From the NCBI RefSeq assembly GCF_014650895.1, contig NZ_BMVV01000002.1, positions 248,001 through 312,000 on the forward strand: a stretch of 64,000 nucleotides of DNA. Direction: 5' to 3'. Below are positions 44,598-51,631 of the stretch, piece after piece (the stretch's first letter is position 1; each line of letters begins with the position of its first letter). The stretch is from Streptomyces omiyaensis. GTDB taxonomy: Bacteria; Actinomycetota; Actinomycetes; Streptomycetales; Streptomycetaceae. A program made the position numbers and the translations under genes. Under the pieces are notes generated by a model. That model saw nothing but the letters and a program-made list of their open reading frames with translations. It ran no database searches and had not been told where the DNA came from.

Positions 44598-45518
44598 TCA
44601 CACCCCGCAGGAGCGGAGGTACGCGCGGGTGCGCAGGGCGATCGGGTAGGGCGCGTCCGGCTCGCACGGGTACATGTCCTGCTCCACGATCGCGAAGAGC
44701 TCCGCGTCCAGCGCCGCCGCGGCCGCCAGCACCGGCTCCAGGGCCGGCACCCCCGCCGGCGGCTCGCACATCACGCCCCGCGCCACCGCCGGGCCGAACG
44801 GCACGCCCTCGGCCCGCACCGCGGCCAGCACCGCCGGATCCACCTGCTTCAGATGGAGGTAGCCGATGCGCTCCCCGTAGGTCTCGATCAGCTTGACGCT
44901 GTCCCCGCCCGCGTACGCGTAGTGCCCGGTGTCCAGGCAGAGCGCCACCGCCTCCGGATCGGTGGCGTCCAGGAAGCGCGTCACGCTCTCCTCGTCGTCC
45001 AGATGCGTGTCGGCGTGCGGATGGACCACGATCCGCAGCCCGTACCGCTCCCGCACCTCCCGCCCGAGCCGCTCGGTCAGCCCGGTCAGCTGCCGCCACT
45101 GCTCCGCCGTCAGCACCCGGTCCTCCAGCACCTCACCGGTCCTGTCGTCCCGCCAGAAGGAGGGGATCACCACCAGGTGGCGGGCCCCCACGGCCTGCGC
45201 CAGGGCCGCGTTCTCCGCGACGTGCGCCCAGGTCCGCTCCCACACGGCGGGGCCGTGGTGCAGCCCGGTGAAGACCGTGCCCGCCGACACCCGCAGCCCG
45301 CGCCGCGAGGTCTCCTCGGCGAGCAGCGCCGGATCGGTGGGCAGGTAGCCGTACGGCCCGAGCTCGATCCACTCGTAGCCGGCCCCCGCCACCTCGTCGA
45401 GGAACCGCTGCCACGGCACCTGCCGGGGATCGTCCGGGAACCACACCCCCCAGGAGTCCGGGGCGGAACCGATCCGGATGCGGGCGGGCGACGGCGACGG
45501 CGGCGACGACTTCGTCAT
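44598..45518 (-). CDS. inosose dehydratase-like sugar isomerase/epimerase
   Basis: This 306-residue TIM-barrel protein fits the IolE/IolH group of inositol catabolism, dehydrating 2-keto-myo-inositol or acting on a related cyclitol. Metal-ligand motifs are VVHPHADTHLD (about 166-176), ALCLDTGHYAYAGG (about 196-209) and FAIVEQDMYP near the end. A typical start is RIRIGSAPDSWGVWFPDD. The ATG at 45518 follows AAGGTGG. The divergent iolC-iolB-iolD-mmsA operon supports the inositol role. Assignment to iolE versus another sugar isomerase is not certain. Confidence 0.8.
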   Translation of the reverse strand: MTKSSPPSPSPARIRIGSAPDSWGVWFPDDPRQVPWQRFLDEVAGAGYEWIELGPYGYLPTDPALLAEETSRRGLRVSAGTVFTGLHHGPAVWERTWAHVAENAALAQAVGARHLVVIPSFWRDDRTGEVLEDRVLTAEQWRQLTGLTERLGREVRERYGLRIVVHPHADTHLDDEESVTRFLDATDPEAVALCLDTGHYAYAGGDSVKLIETYGERIGYLHLKQVDPAVLAAVRAEGVPFGPAVARGVMCEPPAGVPALEPVLAAAAALDAELFAIVEQDMYPCEPDAPYPIALRTRAYLRSCGV

Positions 45519-45587
45519 GCCAGCCACCTTGACCGCGCCCCGGACCAGCGTCAAGACACCCGCCGGACGCGCGGCACATCCATCCGA

Positions 45588-45633
45588 ATGTCCGGACATG
45601 TCGTTGACACGCCTCCGGGCGGACGACTAGACC
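45588..45633 (+). promoter_or_regulatory. iolC promoter with adjacent palindrome
   Basis: ATGTCCGGACAT (45588-45599) is a perfect 12-bp palindrome. Four bases later a consensus -35 TTGACA (45604-45609) is followed by 18 bases and TAGACC (45628-45633). The iolC start is 34 bases downstream. The palindrome is a good candidate for the inositol regulator's site. Confidence 0.6.
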
Positions 45634-45667
45634 TGAGGGCGGACACCGGAGTCGAGAGGTGGCACGG

Positions 45668-46675
45668 GTGGAGTCGGAGCCGTACGACCTGATCACCATG
45701 GGGCGGCTCGGCGTGGACCTCTATCCGCTCCGCAGCGGGGTGGGGCTCGACCGGGTCGACACCTTCCGCCGCTTCCTCGGCGGCTCCCCGGCCAACGTGG
45801 CCGTCGCCGCCGCCCGCCTCGGCCGCCGCACCGCCCTGATCAGCCGCACCGGCGCCGACCCCTTCGGCACCTACCTGCGGCGCGAGATCGAGGAGTTCGG
45901 CGTCGACGCCCGCTGGGTCGGCGAGGTCGCCGCGTACCCCACCCCCGTCACCTTCTGCGCCCTCTTCCCGCCCGACGACTTCCCCCTCACCTTCTACCGC
46001 CGCCCCAAGGCCCCCGACCTGGAGATCCACCCGCACGAACTGGACCTCGACGCGATCCGCGCCGCCCGCGTCCTGTGGACCACCGGCACCGGCCTCAGCG
46101 AGGAACCCAGCCGCGCCGCCACCCTCACCGCCCTGCGGGCCCGCGCGGGCCGCGCCCACACCGTCCTCGACCTCGACTGGCGGCCCGCCTTCTGGCCCGA
46201 CCCGGCCACCGCCCGACCCCACTACGCCGAGGCCCTGCGGCACGCCACCGTCGCCGTCGGCAACGCCGAGGAGTGCGAGGTCGCCACCGGCACGCGCGAC
46301 CCGGAGGCCGCCGCCCGCGCCCTCCTCGGCCTCCTCGCCCCCGAGGACCGCCCCGGAGCCCCCCGCCTCGCCGTCGTCAAACTCGGCCCCGAGGGCGTCC
46401 TCGCCCACGCCTCCGACGGGAGCCGCGCCGCCGTCCCGCCCCTGCCGGTCGAGGTCGTCAACGGCCTCGGCGCCGGGGACGCCTTCGGCGGAGCCCTCGT
46501 CCACGGCCTCCTCGCCGGCCTCCCGCTCGCGGACACCCTGCGCCGCGCCGGAGCCGCCGGCTCCATCGTCGCCGGACGCCTGGGCTGCGCCCCCGCCATG
46601 CCCGGCGCCGCCGAGATCGACCGCGCCCTCGCCACCGGCTCGGGCACCCTCCCGACCGAGGACGACCATCCGTGA
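45668..46675 (+). CDS. iolC: 5-dehydro-2-deoxygluconokinase
   Basis: This 335-residue PfkB-family kinase phosphorylates 5-dehydro-2-deoxygluconate in inositol catabolism. The first PfkB signature is GGSPANVAVAAARLG (about 37-51). The second, VVNGLGAGDAFGGALVHGLL (about 263-282), carries the catalytic Asp. The start is ITMGRLGVDLYPLRSG, typical of IolC. GTG 45668 is preferred because GAGAGG is 8 bases upstream; a GTG at 45659 overlaps that ribosome site. It is the first gene of the iol operon and overlaps iolB by GTGA. Confidence 0.92.
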   Translation: MESEPYDLITMGRLGVDLYPLRSGVGLDRVDTFRRFLGGSPANVAVAAARLGRRTALISRTGADPFGTYLRREIEEFGVDARWVGEVAAYPTPVTFCALFPPDDFPLTFYRRPKAPDLEIHPHELDLDAIRAARVLWTTGTGLSEEPSRAATLTALRARAGRAHTVLDLDWRPAFWPDPATARPHYAEALRHATVAVGNAEECEVATGTRDPEAAARALLGLLAPEDRPGAPRLAVVKLGPEGVLAHASDGSRAAVPPLPVEVVNGLGAGDAFGGALVHGLLAGLPLADTLRRAGAAGSIVAGRLGCAPAMPGAAEIDRALATGSGTLPTEDDHP

Positions 46676-47484
46676 CCTCCCGCCTCCACCTGCCCGCCGG
46701 GACCGCCGCCCGGGGCCCGTACGACCTGGACATCGACCCCGCGACGGCCGGATGGAGCCGTTCCGCGCTCCGCGTCCTCGACCTGCCGCCCGGCGGGACG
46801 CACACCTTCGACAGCGCGGATGCCGAATGGGTGGTGCTTCCCCTCGCCGGGGGCTGTACCGTGCGCGTCGACGGGGATCTTTTCGAACTCGGGGGACGCG
46901 AGAGCGTGTTCGCCTCCGTGAGCGACTTCGTCTACGTACCGCGCGACGCCCACGCCCAGATCGCCTCCGGCGCGGGAGGCCGCTTCGCTTTGGCAGGAGC
47001 GAACTGCGAGCGACGACTCCCCGCCCGCTACGGCCCCGCGCCGGAGGTTCCCGTCGAGGACCGGGGCAGCGGCGACACCGCCCGCCGGGTCCGGAACTTC
47101 GCCTCCGCCGACGCCTTCCCCTGCGACCGGCTGATCGCCGTCGAGGTCGTCACCCCCGGCGGCCACTGGTCCTCCTACCCGCCGCACAAGCACGACGAGC
47201 ACCGCCCCGGGACCGAGTCCGTCCTGGAGGAGATCTACTACTACGAGACCGAGGACCCGCGCGGCTACGCCTACCAGCGCATCTCGCCCTCCCGGCCCGG
47301 CGGCGCCGACCTCCTCGCCGAGGTCCGGCACGGCGACGCCGTCCTCGTGCCCGACGGCTGGCACGGCCCCACGATCGCCCGGCCCGGCCACGACCTGTAC
47401 TACCTCAACGTCATGGCCGGCCCCGGCCCCGAGCGGGAGTGGCGGATCAGCTTCCACCCCGACCACACGGAGGGATACGCGTGA
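46672..47484 (+). CDS. iolB: 5-deoxy-glucuronate isomerase
   Basis: This 270-residue cupin enzyme converts 5-deoxyglucuronate to 5-dehydro-2-deoxygluconate, the substrate of IolC. Two cupin halves are visible. The metal ligands are in SSYPPHKHDEHR (about 163-174) with a later His in PDGWHGPT (about 225). The GTG start overlaps the iolC stop. The gene ends 26 bp before iolD, in a region where the ribosome site of the next gene is duplicated. Confidence 0.92.
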   Translation: MTSRLHLPAGTAARGPYDLDIDPATAGWSRSALRVLDLPPGGTHTFDSADAEWVVLPLAGGCTVRVDGDLFELGGRESVFASVSDFVYVPRDAHAQIASGAGGRFALAGANCERRLPARYGPAPEVPVEDRGSGDTARRVRNFASADAFPCDRLIAVEVVTPGGHWSSYPPHKHDEHRPGTESVLEEIYYYETEDPRGYAYQRISPSRPGGADLLAEVRHGDAVLVPDGWHGPTIARPGHDLYYLNVMAGPGPEREWRISFHPDHTEGYA

Positions 47485-47518
47485 GGCTCGCCCATCCGGA
47501 GGGACCCGCGTGAGGCTC
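47468..47518 (+). repeat. tandem duplication of the iolD ribosome-binding site and start codon
   Basis: A 22-bp block CGGAGGGA..CGCGTGAGGCTC occurs at 47468-47489 and 47497-47518 (20 of 22 identical, period 29). Each has GGAGGG and a GTG. The first GTG (47481) overlaps the iolB stop and opens a 10-codon frame. That frame's TGA (47511-47513) overlaps the real iolD GTG at 47510. Confidence 0.9.
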
Positions 47519-49366
47519 ACCGTGGCCCAGGCGCTGGTGCGCTTCCTCGCCGCCCAGTACACCGAGCGCGACGGCGTCCGGCACCGGCTGATCGCCGCCA
47601 CCTGGGGCGTCTTCGGCCACGGCAACGTCGCCGGGATCGGCCAGGCGCTCGTCGAGCACGCCGACGCCATGCCCTTCCACCAGGGCCGCAACGAGCAGGC
47701 CATGGTCCACGCCGCCGTCGGCCACGCCCGCCAGACCGGCCGGCTCTCCGCCCACGCCGTCACCACCTCCATCGGCCCCGGCGCCACCAACCTCGTCACC
47801 GGCGCCGCCCTCGCCACGATCAACCACCTCCCGGTCCTGCTCCTGCCGGGCGACACCTTCGCCACCCGCCCCGCCGACCCCGTCCTCCAGCAGCTCCAGA
47901 CGCCGCACGCCGGCGACGTCTCCGTCAACGACTGCCTGCGGCCGGTCTCCCGGTACTTCGACCGGATCGGCCGCCCCGAGGCGCTGATCCCGGCCGCCCT
48001 GGAGGCGATGCGGACCCTCGCCGACCCCGCGGCCACCGGCGCCGTCACCCTCGCCCTCCCGCAGGACGTGCAGGCGGAGGCGTACGACTGGCCGGACGGC
48101 TTCCTCGCCGAGCGGGTCTGGCGGATCCGCCGGCCCCGCCCCGACCGGACCGAGCTCGACGCCGCCGTACGGGCGGTGCGGGAGGCCGCGCGCCCGCTGG
48201 TCGTCGCGGGCGGCGGAGTCCGCCACAGCGCCGCCGAGGACGCCCTGCGGGACCTCGCCGAGCGGGCCGGGCTGCCCGTCGCCACCACCCAGGCCGGCAA
48301 GGGTGCCCTGCCGTACGACCACCCGTGCGAGGTCGGCGGCCTCGGACACACCGGCACCGCCACGGCGAACGGCCTGGCCCGCGCCGCCGACCTGGTCATC
48401 GGCGTCGGCACCCGCTACACCGACTTCACCACCGCCTCCGGCACCCTCTTCGCCCCGGACGCCCGCTTCCTCAACCTCAACGTCACCGGCTTCGACGCCC
48501 ACAAGCAGGGCGCGCGCCTGCCGCTCGTCGCGGACGCCCGCGAGGGCCTCACCGCCCTCGCCGACGCCCTCGCCGAACACCCGGCGCGACCGGTGACCTG
48601 GACGGCGGCGAAGGCGGAGTGGGAGGCCCGGGTCGACGCCGCCCACGCCGTCACCGACGAGACCGCCCGCCCCACCCAGACCCAGGTCCTCGGCGTACTC
48701 GACACCCTGGTCGACGCCACCGACATCCTGATCAACGCCGCCGGCTCGCTCCCCGGCGACCTCCACAAGCTCTGGCGGACCCGCTCCCGCGACCAGTACC
48801 ACGTCGAATACGGCTACTCCTGCATGGGCTACGAGATCCCCGCCGCCGTCGGCGTCCTCCTCGCCGCCCCCGGCCGGCCCGTCTGGGCGCTCGTCGGGGA
48901 CGGGACGTACCTGATGAATCCCACCGAGATCGTCACCGCCGTCCAGGAACGGCTCCCGCTGAAGCTGGTCATCCTCCAGAACCACGGCTACGCCTCCATC
49001 GGGGGCCTCTCCGAGGCGGTCGGCGCCGAGCGGTACGGCACCGACTACCGCCTGCGGGCCGCCGACGGACGCTTCACCGGCCCCCCGCTCCCCGTCGACC
49101 TCGGAGCCAACGCGGCCTCCCTCGGGATGCGGGTGCTGCGCCCCCGCACCGTCGGTGACCTGCGAGAAGCCCTCGCCGACGCCCGGGCGGCCACGGATCC
49201 CACATGTGTCTACATCGAGACCGAAACGGCAGACAGTGTGTCGGGCCCGCCTCCGGCCCAGGCGTGGTGGGATGTGCCCGTGGCCGAGATCTCGACCCGC
49301 CCGTCGGCGGTCAAGGCCCGCGAGGAGTACGACCGGCACGTCACCGCCCGACGCCGCCATCTCTGA
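47510..49366 (+). CDS. iolD: 3D-(3,5/4)-trihydroxycyclohexane-1,2-dione hydrolase
   Basis: This 618-residue ThDP-dependent enzyme opens the inositol-derived ring to 5-deoxyglucuronate, just before IolB. The N-terminal Pyr domain has the catalytic Glu in HQGRNEQAMVHAA (about 63-75). The central domain has VVAGGGVRHSAAEDALRDL, and the PP domain has GDGTYLMNPTEIVTAV (about 465-480) with the Asn of QNHGYASI. Length and motifs fit IolD. The start is GTG 47510, with GGAGGG 7 bases upstream in the second copy of a duplicated ribosome site. Confidence 0.94.
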   Translation: MRLTVAQALVRFLAAQYTERDGVRHRLIAATWGVFGHGNVAGIGQALVEHADAMPFHQGRNEQAMVHAAVGHARQTGRLSAHAVTTSIGPGATNLVTGAALATINHLPVLLLPGDTFATRPADPVLQQLQTPHAGDVSVNDCLRPVSRYFDRIGRPEALIPAALEAMRTLADPAATGAVTLALPQDVQAEAYDWPDGFLAERVWRIRRPRPDRTELDAAVRAVREAARPLVVAGGGVRHSAAEDALRDLAERAGLPVATTQAGKGALPYDHPCEVGGLGHTGTATANGLARAADLVIGVGTRYTDFTTASGTLFAPDARFLNLNVTGFDAHKQGARLPLVADAREGLTALADALAEHPARPVTWTAAKAEWEARVDAAHAVTDETARPTQTQVLGVLDTLVDATDILINAAGSLPGDLHKLWRTRSRDQYHVEYGYSCMGYEIPAAVGVLLAAPGRPVWALVGDGTYLMNPTEIVTAVQERLPLKLVILQNHGYASIGGLSEAVGAERYGTDYRLRAADGRFTGPPLPVDLGANAASLGMRVLRPRTVGDLREALADARAATDPTCVYIETETADSVSGPPPAQAWWDVPVAEISTRPSAVKAREEYDRHVTARRRHL

Positions 49367-49380
49367 AGGAGTAACTCGTC

Positions 49381-50883
49381 ATGACGAAGAGCGTCCACCA
49401 CTGGATCGGTGGCAAGACCGTCGAGGGCACGTCGGGCAACTGGGGTCCCGTCACCGACCCGGCCACCGGCGCCGTCACCACGCAGGTCGCCCTCGCCTCG
49501 GTGGAGGAGGTCGACGCGGCCGTCGCCGCCGCGAAGGACGCCTTCGCCACCTGGGGCACCTCCTCGCTGGCCCAGCGCACCACGGTCCTCTTCGCGTTCC
49601 GCGCGCTGCTCGACGCCAACCGCGACGCGATCGCCGAGCTGATCGTCGCCGAGCACGGCAAGGTCCACTCCGACGCCCTCGGCGAGGTCGCCCGCGGCCT
49701 GGAGATCGTCGACCTGGCCTGCGGCATCACCACCCAGCTCAAGGGCGAGCTCTCCACCCAGGTCTCGAACCGCGTGGACGTGGCCTCGATCCGCCAGCCC
49801 GTCGGCGTCGTCGCCGGCATCACGCCCTTCAACTTCCCGGCCATGGTCCCGATGTGGATGTTCCCGATCGCCATCGCGACCGGCAACACCTTCGTCCTCA
49901 AGCCGAGCGAGAAGGACCCCTCCGCCTCCCTCAAGATCGCCGAGCTGCTCGCCGAGGCCGGCCTGCCGGACGGCGTCTTCAACGTCCTGCACGGCGACAA
50001 GGTCGCCGTCGACCGCCTCCTGGAGCACCCGGACGTCGCCGCGATCTCCTTCGTCGGCTCGACCCCGATCGCCCGGCACATCCACACCACCGCCTCCGCC
50101 AACGGCAAGCGCGTCCAGGCGCTCGGCGGCGCCAAGAACCACATGCTGGTCCTCCCGGACGCCGACCTCGACGCCGCCGCCGACGCGGCCGTCTCCGCCG
50201 CGTACGGCTCCGCCGGCGAGCGCTGCATGGCGATCTCCGCGGTCGTGGCCGTCGGCTCCATCGGCGACGAGCTCGTCGAGAAGATCCGCGAGCGCGCCGA
50301 GAAGATCAAGATCGGCCCCGGCACCGACCCGACCTCCGAGATGGGCCCGCTCATCACGGCCGTCCACCGCGACAAGGTCGCCTCCTACGTGCACGGCGCC
50401 GCGGCCGAGGGCTGCCGGGTCGTCCTCGACGGCACCGGCTACACCGTCGAGGGCCACGAGAACGGCCACTGGATCGGCCTCTCCCTCCTCGACCACGTGC
50501 CGACCTCCGCCAAGGCCTACCAGGACGAGATCTTCGGCCCGGTCCTCTGCGTGCTGCGCGCCGAGACCTACGAGGAGGGCCTCGCCCTCATCAACGCCTC
50601 GAAGTTCGGCAACGGCACCGCGATCTTCACCCGCGACGGCGGCGCCGCCCGCCGCTTCCAGCTGGAGGTCGAGGCTGGCATGGTCGGCGTCAACGTGCCG
50701 ATCCCGGTGCCCGTCGGCTACCACTCCTTCGGCGGCTGGAAGGACTCGCTCTTCGGCGACCACCACATCTACGGCAACGACGGCGTGCACTTCTACACCC
50801 GCGGCAAGGTCGTCACCACCCGCTGGCCCGACCCGGCCGACGCCCCCTCCGGCGTGGACCTGGGCTTCCCGCGCAACCACTGA
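49381..50883 (+). CDS. mmsA: CoA-acylating methylmalonate-semialdehyde dehydrogenase
   Basis: This 500-residue aldehyde dehydrogenase converts methylmalonate semialdehyde or malonate semialdehyde plus CoA and NAD to propionyl-CoA or acetyl-CoA. This is the last iol step and also a valine catabolism step. Visible are GITPFNFPAMVPMWMFP (about 140-156), the cofactor region KPSEKDPS, the catalytic Cys in YGSAGERCMAIS (about 277-288) and Glu/Gly-rich substrate loops. GAAGGAG lies before the ATG, 14 bp after iolD. From memory the S. coelicolor homologue msdA is the same length. A strong terminator follows. Confidence 0.95.
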   Translation: MTKSVHHWIGGKTVEGTSGNWGPVTDPATGAVTTQVALASVEEVDAAVAAAKDAFATWGTSSLAQRTTVLFAFRALLDANRDAIAELIVAEHGKVHSDALGEVARGLEIVDLACGITTQLKGELSTQVSNRVDVASIRQPVGVVAGITPFNFPAMVPMWMFPIAIATGNTFVLKPSEKDPSASLKIAELLAEAGLPDGVFNVLHGDKVAVDRLLEHPDVAAISFVGSTPIARHIHTTASANGKRVQALGGAKNHMLVLPDADLDAAADAAVSAAYGSAGERCMAISAVVAVGSIGDELVEKIRERAEKIKIGPGTDPTSEMGPLITAVHRDKVASYVHGAAAEGCRVVLDGTGYTVEGHENGHWIGLSLLDHVPTSAKAYQDEIFGPVLCVLRAETYEEGLALINASKFGNGTAIFTRDGGAARRFQLEVEAGMVGVNVPIPVPVGYHSFGGWKDSLFGDHHIYGNDGVHFYTRGKVVTTRWPDPADAPSGVDLGFPRNH

Positions 50884-50896
50884 CCCCCGGGTCGGA

Positions 50897-50940
50897 CGAC
50901 GGCCCCCGGAGTGCGCGCCACCGCACCCCGGGGGCCGTCG
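50897..50940. terminator. bidirectional terminator after mmsA
   Basis: CGACGGCCCCCGG (50897-50909) pairs with 50928-50940, a 13-bp perfect stem. It continues past one mismatch into five more pairs, with a 6-base loop. It lies between the convergent mmsA and acetyltransferase genes. Confidence 0.85.
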
Positions 50941-50970
50941 GCCGTGCGGCGGGACCCGTCCCCCGGGACG

Positions 50971-51486
50971 TCAGCCGGCGCCGTTGTCGCTGCCGGTGCC
51001 GGTGCCGGTGCCGGTGACGCCCCCGCCCTCGTGCTCTTCCCCGTCCCCGGCCGCGTCCGTCCCGTCGAAGGACCAGCCGCGGATCGCGCACACCCCCTCG
51101 TCGGTCGCGCCCGCCGAGCGGTACGTGGCGAGTGCCGGCCCGTTGTCCGTGTCCACCGGCACCCACGCGCCCGCGCAGCCCCGCTCCCGGGCCGCCGCCA
51201 CCAGCGCCTCCGTCAGCGCCCGGCCGAGCCCCCGCCGCCGGTACGCCTCGTCGACCCCCAGCTCGTACAGGCACAGCTCGGCGCCCTTGTCCGGATGGAC
51301 CATCTCGATCCCCGTCACGAACCCGGCGGGGAAACCGTCCGCCGTGTACGCGATCAGCATCAGGTGCCCCGAGGAGGCGAGGAAGCGCTCCGCCCACTCC
51401 GCCCGCGCCGGACCGTCGTACAGGTGCTCCGCCGCGAGCAGCTCCGCCACCGTCCCGGCCCGCCGGATCCCGAACCCGTCCGCCAC
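50971..51486 (-). CDS. GNAT family N-acetyltransferase
   Basis: This 171-residue acetyltransferase has a GNAT core. AYTADGFPAGFVTGIEM (beta strands) leads to the acetyl-CoA loop LGVDEAYRRRGLGRALTEAL (about 83-102, R-R-x-G-x-G/A), then VPVDTDNGPALATYRSAGAT (about 115-134). The C-terminus is a disordered Gly/Thr tail coded by a GGTGCC microsatellite, of no catalytic value. The GTG at 51486 is chosen because AAGGAG stands 6 bases upstream. The substrate is unknown. It is convergent with mmsA and divergent from the hydrolase-ABC fusion gene. Confidence 0.88.
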   Translation of the reverse strand: MADGFGIRRAGTVAELLAAEHLYDGPARAEWAERFLASSGHLMLIAYTADGFPAGFVTGIEMVHPDKGAELCLYELGVDEAYRRRGLGRALTEALVAAARERGCAGAWVPVDTDNGPALATYRSAGATDEGVCAIRGWSFDGTDAAGDGEEHEGGGVTGTGTGTGSDNGAG

Positions 51487-51631
51487 CCACGTCTCCTTCC
51501 GCGCGGCCGCCCGGCCGCGGGCGTACCGCGACCGCTGTACGCGGACCGTACTGCGTACGACCTCAGGAGGCCGTGGATTTCCCTCCCGGGGCGCCCGCCC
51601 GCACACAGGACGTCCGCCTAGGCTCGGGGGC

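Noticed and set aside
50975..51010. GGTGCC microsatellite as a separate regulatory repeat.
   Set aside because: It lies in frame in the disordered Gly/Thr tail of the acetyltransferase and is explained as a low-complexity coding repeat.
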